Origin: a virus
Length of the DNA stretch: 46,405 nt
IMG/VR virus record: IMGVR_UViG_3300046517_000793
Coordinates: 1-46,405 of that record
Direction: 5' to 3' (one strand)
Each line of letters starts with the position of its first letter. Position 1 is the first letter of the stretch. This document shows positions 22,114 to 31,257 of the stretch, piece after piece. The notes beneath the pieces were generated by a model, which was not told where the DNA came from, made no database searches, and was given only the letters and a program-made list of their open reading frames with translations. A program made the translations under genes and the position numbers.

Positions 22114-23648
22114 TGCCGGTAATTCCCGTTCTTTCTGGCGGTGGCGATTTGTGCTGCGGTGGCAACGCCCCAGTTCGCTGCGTTGTTGGGGTCGCCACTG
22201 GTATAGACACGGTTCCCCCAAACAGCGCCCGGCTGGATAGCACCGCTGGAACCACCGCCAGGCGACTTTGCCGCCGCGGGCTTTGCGGCCGCGGGTGCCG
22301 GGGCGGTGTATCTTACGGGTGGGGTCGCTGGCGCCGGTTTCGGCAGCGCGGATGTTCCCGAGGGTGCCACTGGGGTCCCTGCCGGCGGGGTCGTTGCTGG
22401 TGGCGCCGGCGCTGGCGCCGGCGCCATCGGCGTTGTCGGCGTTGCTGGTCCCGTCTGATAAATCTCCGGCTGGCCGCCGCCCATAAAATGTCGGGTGGTG
22501 TCGAGTTTGCCGGCAGCTTTCAGCGGCTCGATGATGTCGCTCCACGCCTGGTTGACCGCGGCATCGACACTGCCAAACGTGCCTTTGCTCGCCGGGCTGA
22601 GCATCAACTGGTTCGCTCGGTTGGTGACCTGTGCTTTCAAGTCGTCCGAAAGGCGATACCGATTAGGACTGCTTACATCAGCCTTGCCCGGGCCAAAGAT
22701 GCCGCCGAGCCCTCCGGGCTGGCCGTAGGCTTCGGCAGCCTTGCGGTCGACCGCGATATCGAGACTTTCTTTGGCCTGATTGGTCGGCAGCTGACCCCTC
22801 TGCCCCGCTGCTGTCAGGTTTGTGCTGGCTTGGCCCGCCGGTGTGTCGGGGTTGGTCGGCGCTGGGTTGGTCGTTGTCGCTGGCCCACCCTGGGACCCCG
22901 TTTGGGGCTGTGTTGCCGCGGGCGGCGGCGATACCCCATGCGATGCTGGCGGCGCCCCCTGCTGGGCGCCACGGCCACCCAGGACCGTTGCCGTGCTGGC
23001 TGGGTCTTGATAGTTCGGCATGTAAGTGCCGGGGGGTGACGCATTGACTTGGTTGGGTGTGGTTATCGTCGGGCCAGCCGGGCCAGCATTGCTTTGACCG
23101 CTGCTGGTAGCGGGCATCGGTGTGTTGCCCCAGCGGTAATTCTCGCCCCCTTGATTGATGCCCGCCACATCGCGCTGCGCGTTGGCCCCGATCGTCGCGG
23201 TGTTGACCTGGTTTTGCAGTTGAGCGTTAAAACCGCTCGGGGTGTTCCCGGCCGGGACCATGCCGGCCCCGGCATTGTACTGATCGCGTTGCGCTTGCGT
23301 CATGCTGGGGACGTTCTGGATGACCCCTGCCAGATTGTTGTGCCAGGCGGTTTGCTCGTCGGCCGGCAGCGTCGTCATCCACGAGTAGATCTGCGCCCGG
23401 TTGTTGGGGTCGGCAGCGGCGTTGGGGTTGGCAAAGATCGTCGCGAGATTGCTGCGTGCGGTAGCTTGCGTGTTGAGCAGCTGGGTTTGCGTGTTCTTGT
23501 AGCGCGCATCAGCCAAGGAATTGGGGTCGGGAAAGAGCCCCTTGGCTAGGTTGGAGATCCCCGTGGCCCAGCCCTGGGACGCCGAGCCGGCCCCGGTGTT
23601 GAGGTCCGGGACGTAGACTGAAGGCCCAAAAGGATCGTTTACCGGCAT
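22110..23648 (-). CDS. Internal virion/head protein with Pro/Ala-rich tail (512 aa)
   Basis: The N-terminal 130 residues look folded and helical (SQGWATGISNLAKGLFPDPN, then NRAQIYSWMTTLPADEQTAW). The middle and C-terminal parts are rich in Pro, Ala, Thr and Gln with a helical island (NRANQLMLSPASKGTFGSVD). The end carries a short domain WGNRVYTSGDPNNAANWGVA. Its place between other internal virion proteins and the giant protein suggests the same class (T7 gp15-like position), but no family is recognised. Confidence 0.7.
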   Translation of the reverse strand: MPVNDPFGPSVYVPDLNTGAGSASQGWATGISNLAKGLFPDPNSLADARYKNTQTQLLNTQATARSNLATIFANPNAAADPNNRAQIYSWMTTLPADEQTAWHNNLAGVIQNVPSMTQAQRDQYNAGAGMVPAGNTPSGFNAQLQNQVNTATIGANAQRDVAGINQGGENYRWGNTPMPATSSGQSNAGPAGPTITTPNQVNASPPGTYMPNYQDPASTATVLGGRGAQQGAPPASHGVSPPPAATQPQTGSQGGPATTTNPAPTNPDTPAGQASTNLTAAGQRGQLPTNQAKESLDIAVDRKAAEAYGQPGGLGGIFGPGKADVSSPNRYRLSDDLKAQVTNRANQLMLSPASKGTFGSVDAAVNQAWSDIIEPLKAAGKLDTTRHFMGGGQPEIYQTGPATPTTPMAPAPAPAPPATTPPAGTPVAPSGTSALPKPAPATPPVRYTAPAPAAAKPAAAKSPGGGSSGAIQPGAVWGNRVYTSGDPNNAANWGVATAAQIATARKNGNYRQ

Positions 23649-23660
23649 TTAGGTATCTCG

Positions 23661-24716
23661 CTACACAAAGGGTGTGTTGCCCCAGGTTTTGATAGTGTTC
23701 AAGAAGCTGCCAGGGCTGTTGTTGAGACCAAGGCTGCTACCGGCGCCAAGATAGCCGGCGCCGTACATTCCGGCCTGGCCGACGCCGGAGAGGATACCGG
23801 GGAGCGGATCGGAGGCAGCTTTCCAGGCCGCCACCGCAGCCTGGTTCTGGGCGGCGTTGCCGATGTCGGCTTGTTGCAAATCGGCAGTGGTGATGTCGCC
23901 GGCGCCGATCGCCTGCGAGACGTTGAGCCGCCCCTGGGTGCGTGCCTGGATAACGTCGAGCAAGCTCTTGTAGTAATTGCCTGCGGTCTGATAGCCGACC
24001 GTGCTTGGCCCCAATTGGGCCGGCAGCGATGCTTGGATCTGCCGCTCGCGATCCGCGAGAGGCAAGCTCGTGGTGTTGAGACCTTGCGTTACGTTGGCGA
24101 TCTGGGCGAGCGGCGCCCCGTAGGATGCGACCGTCGCACGTTTGCCGGCATAGTCGCGGGTCTGCGCCGCGGCCTGGGCCAGTCTTGTGGCGATTGCCGA
24201 GGCGGTCTCGTTGCTGGTCGGGGCGGCTACGCCTGCGGGGTTGCCACTAGCATCGGCTGGTGCTGCCGCGGTGGGGCCTGTGGCCGCGCCGCCACCGGCC
24301 GTGGCCAACTGCATAATCTGTTGCTGCTGAGCAGCTTGGGCTTGGGCCGGGTTGACCTGGGACGTGGCATTGGTGATGGCTTGCTGCGCTTGAGAACCGA
24401 TCGTCTTGGCTTGCTCATTGGACGAGGCAATCTGGGCTTCGCGGTCGGCCGTCGCCTGGTTCTGCGATGTCTCAAGCTGGTTTTGCGCGTCGGCGCGCGC
24501 CTGGATTGCGGACTGTTGGGTCGCATAATCGCGTTGCTGCTGGTCGCTCTGCGCTTGCAGCCGCTGCATAAAACCAGTGTTTTGCGCGATCTGGGTCTGC
24601 CGCGCCGCCGACATCTGAGCGTTGGCCACGCTGGCCTGGCTCTGGGACGACATGATCGCGCCGCCGACCGTGGCGGCAGCGCTGACAGCGGCAATGGCAA
24701 GGAGGGGTGTGCACAT
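23661..24716 (-). CDS. Internal virion protein, coiled-coil, gp14-like (351 aa)
   Basis: The N-terminus is hydrophobic and Ala/Gly-rich (MCTPLLAIAAVSAAATVGGA), suited to membrane insertion, and is followed by a long Gln/Ala coiled coil (residues 25-150). The C-terminal part has two more helices (YGAPLAQIANVTQGLN, then QIQASLPAQLGPSTVGYQ). This shape is like T7 gp14-type ejected proteins that form a channel in the outer membrane. The start is 3 bp after the previous stop. Confidence 0.7.
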   Translation of the reverse strand: MCTPLLAIAAVSAAATVGGAIMSSQSQASVANAQMSAARQTQIAQNTGFMQRLQAQSDQQQRDYATQQSAIQARADAQNQLETSQNQATADREAQIASSNEQAKTIGSQAQQAITNATSQVNPAQAQAAQQQQIMQLATAGGGAATGPTAAAPADASGNPAGVAAPTSNETASAIATRLAQAAAQTRDYAGKRATVASYGAPLAQIANVTQGLNTTSLPLADRERQIQASLPAQLGPSTVGYQTAGNYYKSLLDVIQARTQGRLNVSQAIGAGDITTADLQQADIGNAAQNQAAVAAWKAASDPLPGILSGVGQAGMYGAGYLGAGSSLGLNNSPGSFLNTIKTWGNTPFV

Positions 24717-24719
24717 GGC

Positions 24720-25574
24720 CTAGTTGATCCCCGGCGCTGTCGGGCCTTTGCCGCCGCCACCGGCGGCACCACCGGCACCACCGACCTGGTTGGCGTTGAA
24801 GGCTTGGTTACCCTGGAGGAAGTTGCCGATCCCGGTGGCCGCCCCGCCAAAGATATTGCCGATGGTCGACGAGGTCGGCAGCTGGCCGATCTTGGCGATC
24901 TGGTCGGCACCGGTCACCGAGACGTCTTGCAGGGACCGGTTGGTGTTGTCGATCGCGGCTTGCATGGCGTCGGGCGTGGCTGGTGACACCGGTTGCCCCA
25001 GGGCACCGGTCGAGAGGATCTGCGTTAGAAGCGAGTTCTGGGTCTGGCCAACCTGGCTCTTGAGGGCCTGTGCGGCCTGGGACGCGTTGGTGGCGAGGTC
25101 GGTCATCGCACGTCCCCGCGCCTGGTCGAGCGAGCCCTGGAGATCGGCGTGCGACTGGGAGTTCAGTTGTCCGTTACGGGCAAGACCAAAGACCATCTGG
25201 CCGTGCGCATTGGTGTATTGCCGGTCGATCTCGGGTTGCAGCGCCGCGACATAGTCTTTGGCGTACTGGTTGTAGTAATCATCGTTGTAAGGCGCAAAGG
25301 TCTGGTTGACCCAGTTGGTGTACTGGTTGGCCAGCTGCGAGCGGTTTCCGTCATAATTCGCCTGGACCTGGGCGGTCGTGACGGCTTCTTGCTGACGCTG
25401 GGCGTCCTGGGACTTTTGATAGTCAAGCGCTTCTTGCGACTGTTGCGCTTGCTGGTCGGCGATCTTCTGCTGGAGGTCGGCGTTCTGGCTGGCGATCTGC
25501 TGCTGCGCCTGGATCTGCGCTTGCGCGATCGGCACGCTGTAATCCGGACCTGGGCTCGCACCACCGAAGCACAT
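24720..25574 (-). CDS. Internal virion protein, coiled-coil (284 aa)
   Basis: Start chosen at the ATG giving MCFGGASPGPDYS, a type of N-terminus common to internal virion proteins; a longer reading to 25622 is less likely. Residues 15-95 form a Gln-rich coiled coil (QAQIQAQQQIASQNADLQQK). Residues 100-170 are a folded Tyr/Asn-rich part (WVNQTFAPYNDDYYNQYAKD). The C-terminus is Gly-rich (IGNIFGGAATGIGNFLQG), a possible membrane-active segment. The first 50 codons overlap the upstream gp13-like gene in another frame. Confidence 0.7.
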   Translation of the reverse strand: MCFGGASPGPDYSVPIAQAQIQAQQQIASQNADLQQKIADQQAQQSQEALDYQKSQDAQRQQEAVTTAQVQANYDGNRSQLANQYTNWVNQTFAPYNDDYYNQYAKDYVAALQPEIDRQYTNAHGQMVFGLARNGQLNSQSHADLQGSLDQARGRAMTDLATNASQAAQALKSQVGQTQNSLLTQILSTGALGQPVSPATPDAMQAAIDNTNRSLQDVSVTGADQIAKIGQLPTSSTIGNIFGGAATGIGNFLQGNQAFNANQVGGAGGAAGGGGKGPTAPGIN

Positions 25575-26049
25575 CCTGCGGCGTCCACACGTAAGAGACG
25601 AAGTCCTCACCGTGGCGTCCAAGGCCGCGGCGGATCCCCTCTTCGCGGGCGCCTAGCGCTTCCACCATCCAGCGCCGGCTATCCCTGTGCGTTGCGAGTG
25701 CGACCGCTTCCGCCCGATGAAATTGGGCGCGCAAGAGTGCGGGGATGATAAACCGTCGCGAGTGCTTTGTCATCGGCAACACGACATCGGGCCAACGGGG
25801 GGTGCCAAAGGCCCAACACGACCAGACGCCGGGACGTATGGGCCACGCACCTTGCAGTGAGATCGGCTCGTCGTCACGCCACCAGACCCAGGTCATGTCG
25901 CCGGTCCATAACATCACCTCGTCGACCAGCTTCTTCTCGTCGTCATCCCAGCGCAGGGCAAAGATCTCCTCGCGGTCGCGCGGGCGCAGGTGCTTAACGA
26001 TGTGCTCGACAGCCGGGCGATCGACCGGCTGACGGATAGCGTCGGTCAT
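25423..26049 (-). CDS. gp13-like internal virion protein (GNAT-like fold), 208 aa
   Basis: The N-terminal 150 residues match small phage proteins of the T7 gp13 type: LRPRDREEIFALRWDD, then WAFGTPRWPDVVLPMTKH and SRRWMVEALGAREEGIRRGL, then HGEDFVSYVWTPQDVL. These have an acetyltransferase-like outline and are packaged or needed for head assembly. After WTPQDVLRW the reading becomes Arg/Ala/Pro-rich without recognisable structure and overlaps the next gene by 152 bp. The natural C-terminus may lie before this, so the tail may be a relic or an overlapping reading. Confidence 0.7.
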   Translation of the reverse strand: MTDAIRQPVDRPAVEHIVKHLRPRDREEIFALRWDDDEKKLVDEVMLWTGDMTWVWWRDDEPISLQGAWPIRPGVWSCWAFGTPRWPDVVLPMTKHSRRFIIPALLRAQFHRAEAVALATHRDSRRWMVEALGAREEGIRRGLGRHGEDFVSYVWTPQDVLRWCEPRSGLQRADRASADPGAAADRQPERRPPAEDRRPASATVARSA

Positions 26050-26052
26050 CGT

Positions 26053-26301
26053 TTAACCAATCCGCCAATCGGTGCCATCGCTGAAAACCGGCACGTAATT
26101 CGTGCCACCCCCCGCGACAACCGAATAAAAGATTGTTGCATCCGCATCGCTGGCAAAGCTGCGCACCCCCTGGTTCGCGACAGCATCAGGTAGTGCGGCA
26201 ACCGTATAGTTCGCCTGGATACCCCCCAAATGCTGTTTTAGTACAATTGCCAGATGCGGCGCATCCGCAGGATGCGCCAGGCGTTTGAAAGTTTGGGCCA
26301 T
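26053..26301 (-). CDS. Small virion-type protein (82 aa)
   Basis: ATG at 26301 overlaps the hub stop by one base (TGATG). The helical start (MAQTFKRLAHPADAPHLAIV) is followed by GGIQANYTVAALPDAVANQG and a C-terminal beta part (FYSVVAGGGTNYVPVFSDGT, then DWRIG). The GGGTNYVPVFSDGTDW-type ending is common in small phage structural proteins, where it may help decorate the tail. No function is established. Confidence 0.65.
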   Translation of the reverse strand: MAQTFKRLAHPADAPHLAIVLKQHLGGIQANYTVAALPDAVANQGVRSFASDADATIFYSVVAGGGTNYVPVFSDGTDWRIG

Positions 26302-27728
26302 CAGCCGCCGCCTTTGACTTCGCCGTCTTGGTAGTTGATCGAGATCGAGGCGATGCGTCCCGGCGTGGCGTCCTGGGATGTCAGCTGCAAACCGATATGG
26401 GTGCCATAGCCGGCGAACTTGATCTTCTGGAGTGAAAACGTCTCCCCGGTAAATATCCCGCATCTTTCATAGGTAAAAGGCGCCCCGGGGTTCATCCCAA
26501 TATCCAAGGCCCAGCTGCCCTGAAGCATCAGGTCGATCGACGAAATCCGTTTCCAGATGCTGGGGGCCTGGTTGTGCATCATCGGGGTGCGCACGATCGC
26601 CGGGGTGCTGTCATATGTCAGCCCGTCGGCACCGCCATAAAGATAGAGGTCGTTCCCACTGCGCACATAGACCTGGTTATTGGTCGTCGCCATGTAGTCG
26701 ATATGAAAGGGCAAAACAAAGGTCGACCAGGCGCTGACCTTTGACGAGGGAAAATACGACAGGACGTAGATCGTATTATCAAATGCCAGCCAGTAGCGCC
26801 CAAACACCGGTTCGATAACCGCACGCGCGACGGCCGCCTCGCTTGGGTTGGTGAGGATGTGGTTGGTCACGATCGGGTCGATCGGCGAGCCAACATCGAT
26901 TACCGAAGCAGCCATCGAGATGTTCATCGCCCGCAAGCTGCGGATACCGCTATCGGCTAAAAACATCACGTCACCAGTGCCAAACTGGATTGCCGAGAGC
27001 CCCGAGATCGTGCCGATGCGCAGGGTCTGGAGGAGAGCGTTTTGCGTCGGGTCAGGATCAAGATACCAGATCAGCGTGACCAGCCGCGCCATAACCGCCA
27101 TGCGGTCATAGTAAACCTCCAACCCGTTGACGTATTCCGCATCGGCATCGTCCTGGGCCATCTCGATAAAGCCCGCTCCGCGGGGATCGTTGACGTTCTG
27201 GTCGGTCCACGAGGCAGGGTCGCCGACATCGGAAAACCGCAGGTTAGCCCCGTCACCGAGATAGACCTTGGAGCGATGGACGCGACAGTATTGACCGTTG
27301 ACTGGAACATTCACCCCGCCTCCCGGGCCCAGCCATATCGGTTGGCTGGAGCCGTCATTGCCGCGGACAATGACAAACGGGTAGTTGTCCCAGACATCGT
27401 AATCGACAATGCCGGTGATGTTTGTGGCACCTGTTGTCAGCGCAACGTTGACGTACTTGCGATTGACCGGAATCGGGCAATTGGGCACCGATATGGGGCC
27501 ATCGCCAAACTCCATAGAATAGACGGTGATCTGGCCGTTCCACGCCGAGAGCCCCACGGTATCCGCCGGCAGCGGCCCGATATTGACAAACGCCTTGCGC
27601 CGCTCGATCTCGGCGCCGTTGGTCAAGACGCAGTCCTGCATCATCTGCAAGCTGCCCGGCGGCGCGGTCAGGGGCGATTTGCGAACGTCGAGACCGTGGG
27701 TGAAATCCTCGATCAGGAGGATCGGCAT
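26301..27728 (-). CDS. Tail hub/nozzle protein, beta-propeller type (475 aa)
   Basis: A mostly beta protein with repeated aromatic strands (YVRSGNDLYLYGGADG, LADSGIRSLRAMNIS, FVIVRGNDGSSQPIWLGPGG). Start MPILLIEDFTHGLDVRKSPL, then SPLTAPPGSLQMMQDCVL, is typical of podovirus stabilisation or hub proteins (P22 gp10-like). It sits directly after the head-tail adaptor and before small virion proteins. It would cap the portal-adaptor channel and anchor tail fibres. The assignment rests on order and fold-like composition. Confidence 0.75.
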   Translation of the reverse strand: MPILLIEDFTHGLDVRKSPLTAPPGSLQMMQDCVLTNGAEIERRKAFVNIGPLPADTVGLSAWNGQITVYSMEFGDGPISVPNCPIPVNRKYVNVALTTGATNITGIVDYDVWDNYPFVIVRGNDGSSQPIWLGPGGGVNVPVNGQYCRVHRSKVYLGDGANLRFSDVGDPASWTDQNVNDPRGAGFIEMAQDDADAEYVNGLEVYYDRMAVMARLVTLIWYLDPDPTQNALLQTLRIGTISGLSAIQFGTGDVMFLADSGIRSLRAMNISMAASVIDVGSPIDPIVTNHILTNPSEAAVARAVIEPVFGRYWLAFDNTIYVLSYFPSSKVSAWSTFVLPFHIDYMATTNNQVYVRSGNDLYLYGGADGLTYDSTPAIVRTPMMHNQAPSIWKRISSIDLMLQGSWALDIGMNPGAPFTYERCGIFTGETFSLQKIKFAGYGTHIGLQLTSQDATPGRIASISINYQDGEVKGGG

Positions 27729-28448
27729 TTATGGTCTCGCCGGGCCGGAGCCATAGCCGGGTGGGATGTAATCGATGCCAATGCGTGGCTGGGTCGCATC
27801 CCCCGTGCCGCCGCCGCCGACCACGAAGGGGCGGCGTTTATGCGCCGTCTGACGGGTCTGGAGCCGGTGCAGATAGGCGTTAGCTTTCTGGAGCTTGATC
27901 GGTGCGTCCTTGGCGTTCTCACGCGCCAGGAGTTCGGCCGCGGTGAACAGCACGATCATCGTCGGGTCCATAATGCACGTATCGTCCAGCGCGATGAGCT
28001 CGGGGATGAGCATATGCCCGCGCAGCCGCAGCGTGCCGGCTTGTGATGGGATCGGCCAGCACTCGAACACGTCCTGGTCGTAATTGTGCATCCAGCGCTG
28101 CACCGGCCACGAGATAAACCCAAGATCCGAGTTCCAGATCGCAAAGTGCTCGGGGTAGATCCCGTATTCGATGGTGTTCCAAACGTTGTTGAGCATCACC
28201 CACATCATGTTGACTTGCTCGAACGGCATATCTTGGGGGTACGGGTAGTACCGCTGATTGGCCGCCAGATCGATATCTCTATCAATCTGGAGATTTGGCC
28301 AATCGTAGGAGTAGGCCAGTTCGTTCTGGGTGCGGTTAATCAGGTAGGTGATCGTCTCGACGTCGTTGACCCCCATCGCCGGGGACGTCGAATGCCCGGC
28401 CTCCATACGGGTCGCACTGAGCAGATCACTGAGCAAACGGCCCGGCAT
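27729..28448 (-). CDS. Head-tail adaptor protein (SU10-type)
   Basis: 239 aa from the ATG at 28448, with GAGGAAGG just upstream; a TTG at 28463 would add five residues. The helical start (PGRLLSDLLSATRMEAGH) is followed by ETITYLINRTQNELAYSYDWP and later LRLRGHMLIPELIALDDTC, then LFTAAELLARENAKDAPIKL. This is the pattern of phage adaptor proteins that attach to the portal, as in SU10-type podoviruses. Its position between capsid and hub genes fits. It overlaps the preceding gene by 23 bp. Confidence 0.75.
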   Translation of the reverse strand: MPGRLLSDLLSATRMEAGHSTSPAMGVNDVETITYLINRTQNELAYSYDWPNLQIDRDIDLAANQRYYPYPQDMPFEQVNMMWVMLNNVWNTIEYGIYPEHFAIWNSDLGFISWPVQRWMHNYDQDVFECWPIPSQAGTLRLRGHMLIPELIALDDTCIMDPTMIVLFTAAELLARENAKDAPIKLQKANAYLHRLQTRQTAHKRRPFVVGGGGTGDATQPRIGIDYIPPGYGSGPARP

Positions 28449-28926
28449 CTTCGCCTTCCTCAAACCGGCCGCCGGCGATCGAGCTCACCCGATCGGCTGC
28501 GTGAGCGGTACGATCACGGTGTGGTTTTTGCTTGGGGGTGGGCTCCGGGATATTCATGTTTTCGAGGCTGGGGCCTGGCCCCGGGGTCTCGATCACCTTC
28601 GCGTCCCGCGCGTCCTGGGCCGCCATCAAGACCGCCCGGGACTTGTGGAACTCGTCACTGCGGGCGGTGAGGTTTGGTCGCGCACCAGGAAAGCACTGTT
28701 GCACCGCTTCCTTGGGATAGGTCAGCTGCAAGTGGTGCAACAGATCGAGGTTCGACATATTGAGGGTGCCGACTTCCTCGATCTCGGTAACCGCATCATC
28801 CCCGTGCATAAACTGCATGATGAGGATTTCCGGGTACGAAAGCGGGTTGTGCGCGCCACGGTAGACGACACTGTCTTTTGATCCCGCCAACTGGATGCGG
28901 CAACTGAGAAGTTGGAAGTCGGCCAT
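28426..28926 (-). CDS. Hypothetical head-region protein (166 aa)
   Basis: Mixed fold with a beta-rich start (FQLLSCRIQLAGSKDSVVYR) and HGDDAVTEIEEVG, NLDLLHHLQLTYPKEAVQQC in the middle. The C-terminal third is charged and proline-rich (NMNIPEPTPKQKPHRDRTAH). It lies between capsid and adaptor genes, so a minor head or neck part is likely. No family recognised. Confidence 0.65.
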   Translation of the reverse strand: MADFQLLSCRIQLAGSKDSVVYRGAHNPLSYPEILIMQFMHGDDAVTEIEEVGTLNMSNLDLLHHLQLTYPKEAVQQCFPGARPNLTARSDEFHKSRAVLMAAQDARDAKVIETPGPGPSLENMNIPEPTPKQKPHRDRTAHAADRVSSIAGGRFEEGEDAGPFAQ

Positions 28927-28941
28927 AGGTTCCCTTTGCGT

Positions 28942-30024
28942 TTACGCGATGTCGTAGACCCCGGACTGGTTCAGCTGTTGCGCTACCATCTGACCGGTTG
29001 CCGTGAGTGATTTGTACATCACAAAGCTGTTATAGGGTCTCGCCGGCGTGAACAGATGACGCCACTCGTCATCCATCTTCATCAGGTAGATGTGCCGCGG
29101 ATCGAACCAGTACGCTCGCTTGGCATGGCCGAGATCGTCAAGCCAAGGGTCGTATTGGATGGTGATGCCGTTAAACATCATCCCGCCGATCGAACCGTCT
29201 TGCGGCCCGCGGAAACCACGCTGGGTGTAGACACCGTTGGCCCGCATCTCGACTTCCATCGCGTTGATGAAAGCACTCCCGGCAAGGAACTCGGTGGGAT
29301 CACCGCCATAGCGGATCAACTGGCGGTATTCCTGCTGAAGCACCTGGAGAAGCGCACCGCCATTGGTCGCGGCCGAGGTGATCGGGGCGTTGCCGCCGGC
29401 CGCTCCCGCGGCTGTCGTGTAAGCCCGGTTGCGCCACCACGAGTGCAATGCAGCGTCGATACCGCCGACCACACCGGTTGCCGGGTTGTCGCGGATAATC
29501 GACTGGATACCCGCCAGCGCCTTGGGATCAGCGGTGCCGTCACCCCATAAAAGCTTGGTCATCGACCGGGCGTATTGCTCGCCAAAGTCGTTGAGCTTGT
29601 CCTCCAGGAGGTTGACCAGCACGGTCATCTCGCGCTGGGTATGACGGCTCAAATTGTCACCATTGCCCTCTTCATCGGTGACGCTGATACCGTCGATCTT
29701 CAATTCGGTATGGGTCAGGGTCAGACCGATATGGTGCTCGCGCCACGGGTAGTTAGCGCGCAGGATGTTGGCCGGCGTGTAGAAGTTGACGGCGTCGTTG
29801 TGGGTGTAGCCGACAACGCTGTCGTTGGTGCCGCCGGCGCCAAAGTCGCCCTTGATCGCCAGCGAGATATTACCCTTGCCACCGGGGAAAGACTTAGCCG
29901 TGCGCTCTGCTTGGTTGAGCAACGGCTTGGCTTGGATCGTCTGTTTGAAAGTATCGCCTCGATTAAAATAGAAGTCTAAGGCGGCGTTTGCGATGTTGGT
30001 GATTTCTCCAGCTGTAAATGCCAT
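28942..30024 (-). CDS. Major capsid protein
   Basis: 360 aa from the ATG at 30024 (AAGGG nine bases upstream). N-terminal helix MAFTAGEITNIANAALDFYF, then QTIQAKPLLNQAERTAKSFP with GGKGNISLAIKGDFG (N-arm and E-loop-like). Core GLTLTHTELKIDGISV, long helix, and a C-terminal MYKSLTATGQMVAQQLNQSG. Length, a run of beta strands and the place after the scaffold gene are those of an HK97-type capsid protein. No cleavage site or protease gene was seen nearby, so maturation may rely on the separate scaffold. Confidence 0.85.
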   Translation of the reverse strand: MAFTAGEITNIANAALDFYFNRGDTFKQTIQAKPLLNQAERTAKSFPGGKGNISLAIKGDFGAGGTNDSVVGYTHNDAVNFYTPANILRANYPWREHHIGLTLTHTELKIDGISVTDEEGNGDNLSRHTQREMTVLVNLLEDKLNDFGEQYARSMTKLLWGDGTADPKALAGIQSIIRDNPATGVVGGIDAALHSWWRNRAYTTAAGAAGGNAPITSAATNGGALLQVLQQEYRQLIRYGGDPTEFLAGSAFINAMEVEMRANGVYTQRGFRGPQDGSIGGMMFNGITIQYDPWLDDLGHAKRAYWFDPRHIYLMKMDDEWRHLFTPARPYNSFVMYKSLTATGQMVAQQLNQSGVYDIA

Positions 30025-30041
30025 TGGATTAGCCCTTCAGG

Positions 30042-31139
30042 CTAATGCACGCGCTGCGCACCTCGTTGAAGCCCAAGGATGGCTGCCTCCATCAGGGTCC
30101 TGGGTTCTGGGGCCGCACTGCCGTTGCCATTTGCGTGATGGACGTTTGAGGATGGGCTGAGACGTGTTGCGGCTGGCTGCGGTCGCGCCCGGCCGAGCAC
30201 ACGGTTGGCTTCCTCATAGGCTTCCTGGGCCATCGCCACTGCCTGTTGTGGCGAGGTTGGCCGCCCCTTTGACATGACAAGGGACTGCGAGAAGCGTTCG
30301 ACAACGTCCGATTTGAGCGCCCAATCGGGATCACGCGCCTTGGTCTGCGCCTCCCAGTCGGCAACCGCCGCATAGGTCTGCTGGGCCAGCTGCTGCTGGG
30401 CCGTCAGATCGACGTGCTGCCGATAGGTGTTGGCTTCCGTCTGCAAGCGAGCTTCGTTGATCCGATGCATGCCGAGCTCGCGGGCGGTCTCCCACGGGAT
30501 CGCCCCTTCATCCACTTGGGCTTGCAGATCCGTTGGTAAGAGCTCACCAACGGCCTGTTGCGCCGCCTGGATGTAGGGGGTTGCCCGATCGAGAAAGCCT
30601 CTGAAATCGCCGCGCCGCAAAGCGGCGCCGGCATCCAACAGGAGATTGATGTCGTCATTCTCCAGCTGATTAGCCGCCTGCCAGTTGTGAAACTGGGCAA
30701 AGGCGTCGGCATCGTTCTTGTAGCGCTCGGAAGCTTGTCGAGCCTCGTTGCGCTGGGCCAGCAGCTGCTCGATCCGACGGCGCGTGTCGGGCTTGTAGGT
30801 ATTAAGCTCGACCTCCGTCGGATCGCCTTGCAGATCGTCAGATTGAGACGGGGCCTCCTTAGGCGTGGGAGAAGAAGCATCGGACGGCTCTGTGACGTCC
30901 TCGGGACGTGGTTCACCAACGATAGGGTCGGGGTCAACCTTGACGACGTCCTGGACGGCACGGAGCAGGTTCTGATGCTCGGCCTCCCTGGTGCCTGGCG
31001 AGGGCGGGTTATCGCGTGATGACGGTGCCGGGTCCGTCGTAGACGGCGATGGTTCAGGCGTAATGGATAGCGATGAAGACGACGACCCTTGGGGGGTCGG
31101 GTCACCTGACGGGGGCGAATTTACGTCATTGTCCGACAT
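30042..31139 (-). CDS. Scaffold/assembly protein (365 aa)
   Basis: Acidic, helical and low-complexity. The N-terminus is a Ser/Pro/Thr-rich disordered stretch (SLSITPEPSPSTTDPAPSSR). The middle is charged coiled coil (RRIEQLLAQRNEARQASERY), followed by helices (AGAALRRGDFRGFLDRATPY, then QAQVDEGAIPWETARELGM). The gene lies between portal and major capsid, the usual place of the scaffold. Its first codon follows a hairpin at 31140-31160. Confidence 0.8.
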   Translation of the reverse strand: MSDNDVNSPPSGDPTPQGSSSSSLSITPEPSPSTTDPAPSSRDNPPSPGTREAEHQNLLRAVQDVVKVDPDPIVGEPRPEDVTEPSDASSPTPKEAPSQSDDLQGDPTEVELNTYKPDTRRRIEQLLAQRNEARQASERYKNDADAFAQFHNWQAANQLENDDINLLLDAGAALRRGDFRGFLDRATPYIQAAQQAVGELLPTDLQAQVDEGAIPWETARELGMHRINEARLQTEANTYRQHVDLTAQQQLAQQTYAAVADWEAQTKARDPDWALKSDVVERFSQSLVMSKGRPTSPQQAVAMAQEAYEEANRVLGRARPQPAATRLSPSSNVHHANGNGSAAPEPRTLMEAAILGLQRGAQRVH

Positions 31140-31160
31140 CGCTAGGCGATGAGCCTAGCG
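31140..31160 (-). promoter_or_regulatory. Hairpin next to the scaffold start codon
   Basis: The 8-bp perfect stem CGCTAGGC/GCCTAGCG with the loop GATGA lies directly before the scaffold ATG (31139) on the minus-strand mRNA. No obvious ribosome-binding site lies outside the stem. It may regulate scaffold translation or be a processing site in the late transcript. Confidence 0.5.
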
Positions 31161-31257
31161 TTGTCGTCAGGTGTTTGGCAAGACTGTTCAGGACGCAGGA
31201 CGTGGGACGTGGAGTTTTACCCCGGTAAGTACGCATCGTTCGCCACAGCTTGCGTAC

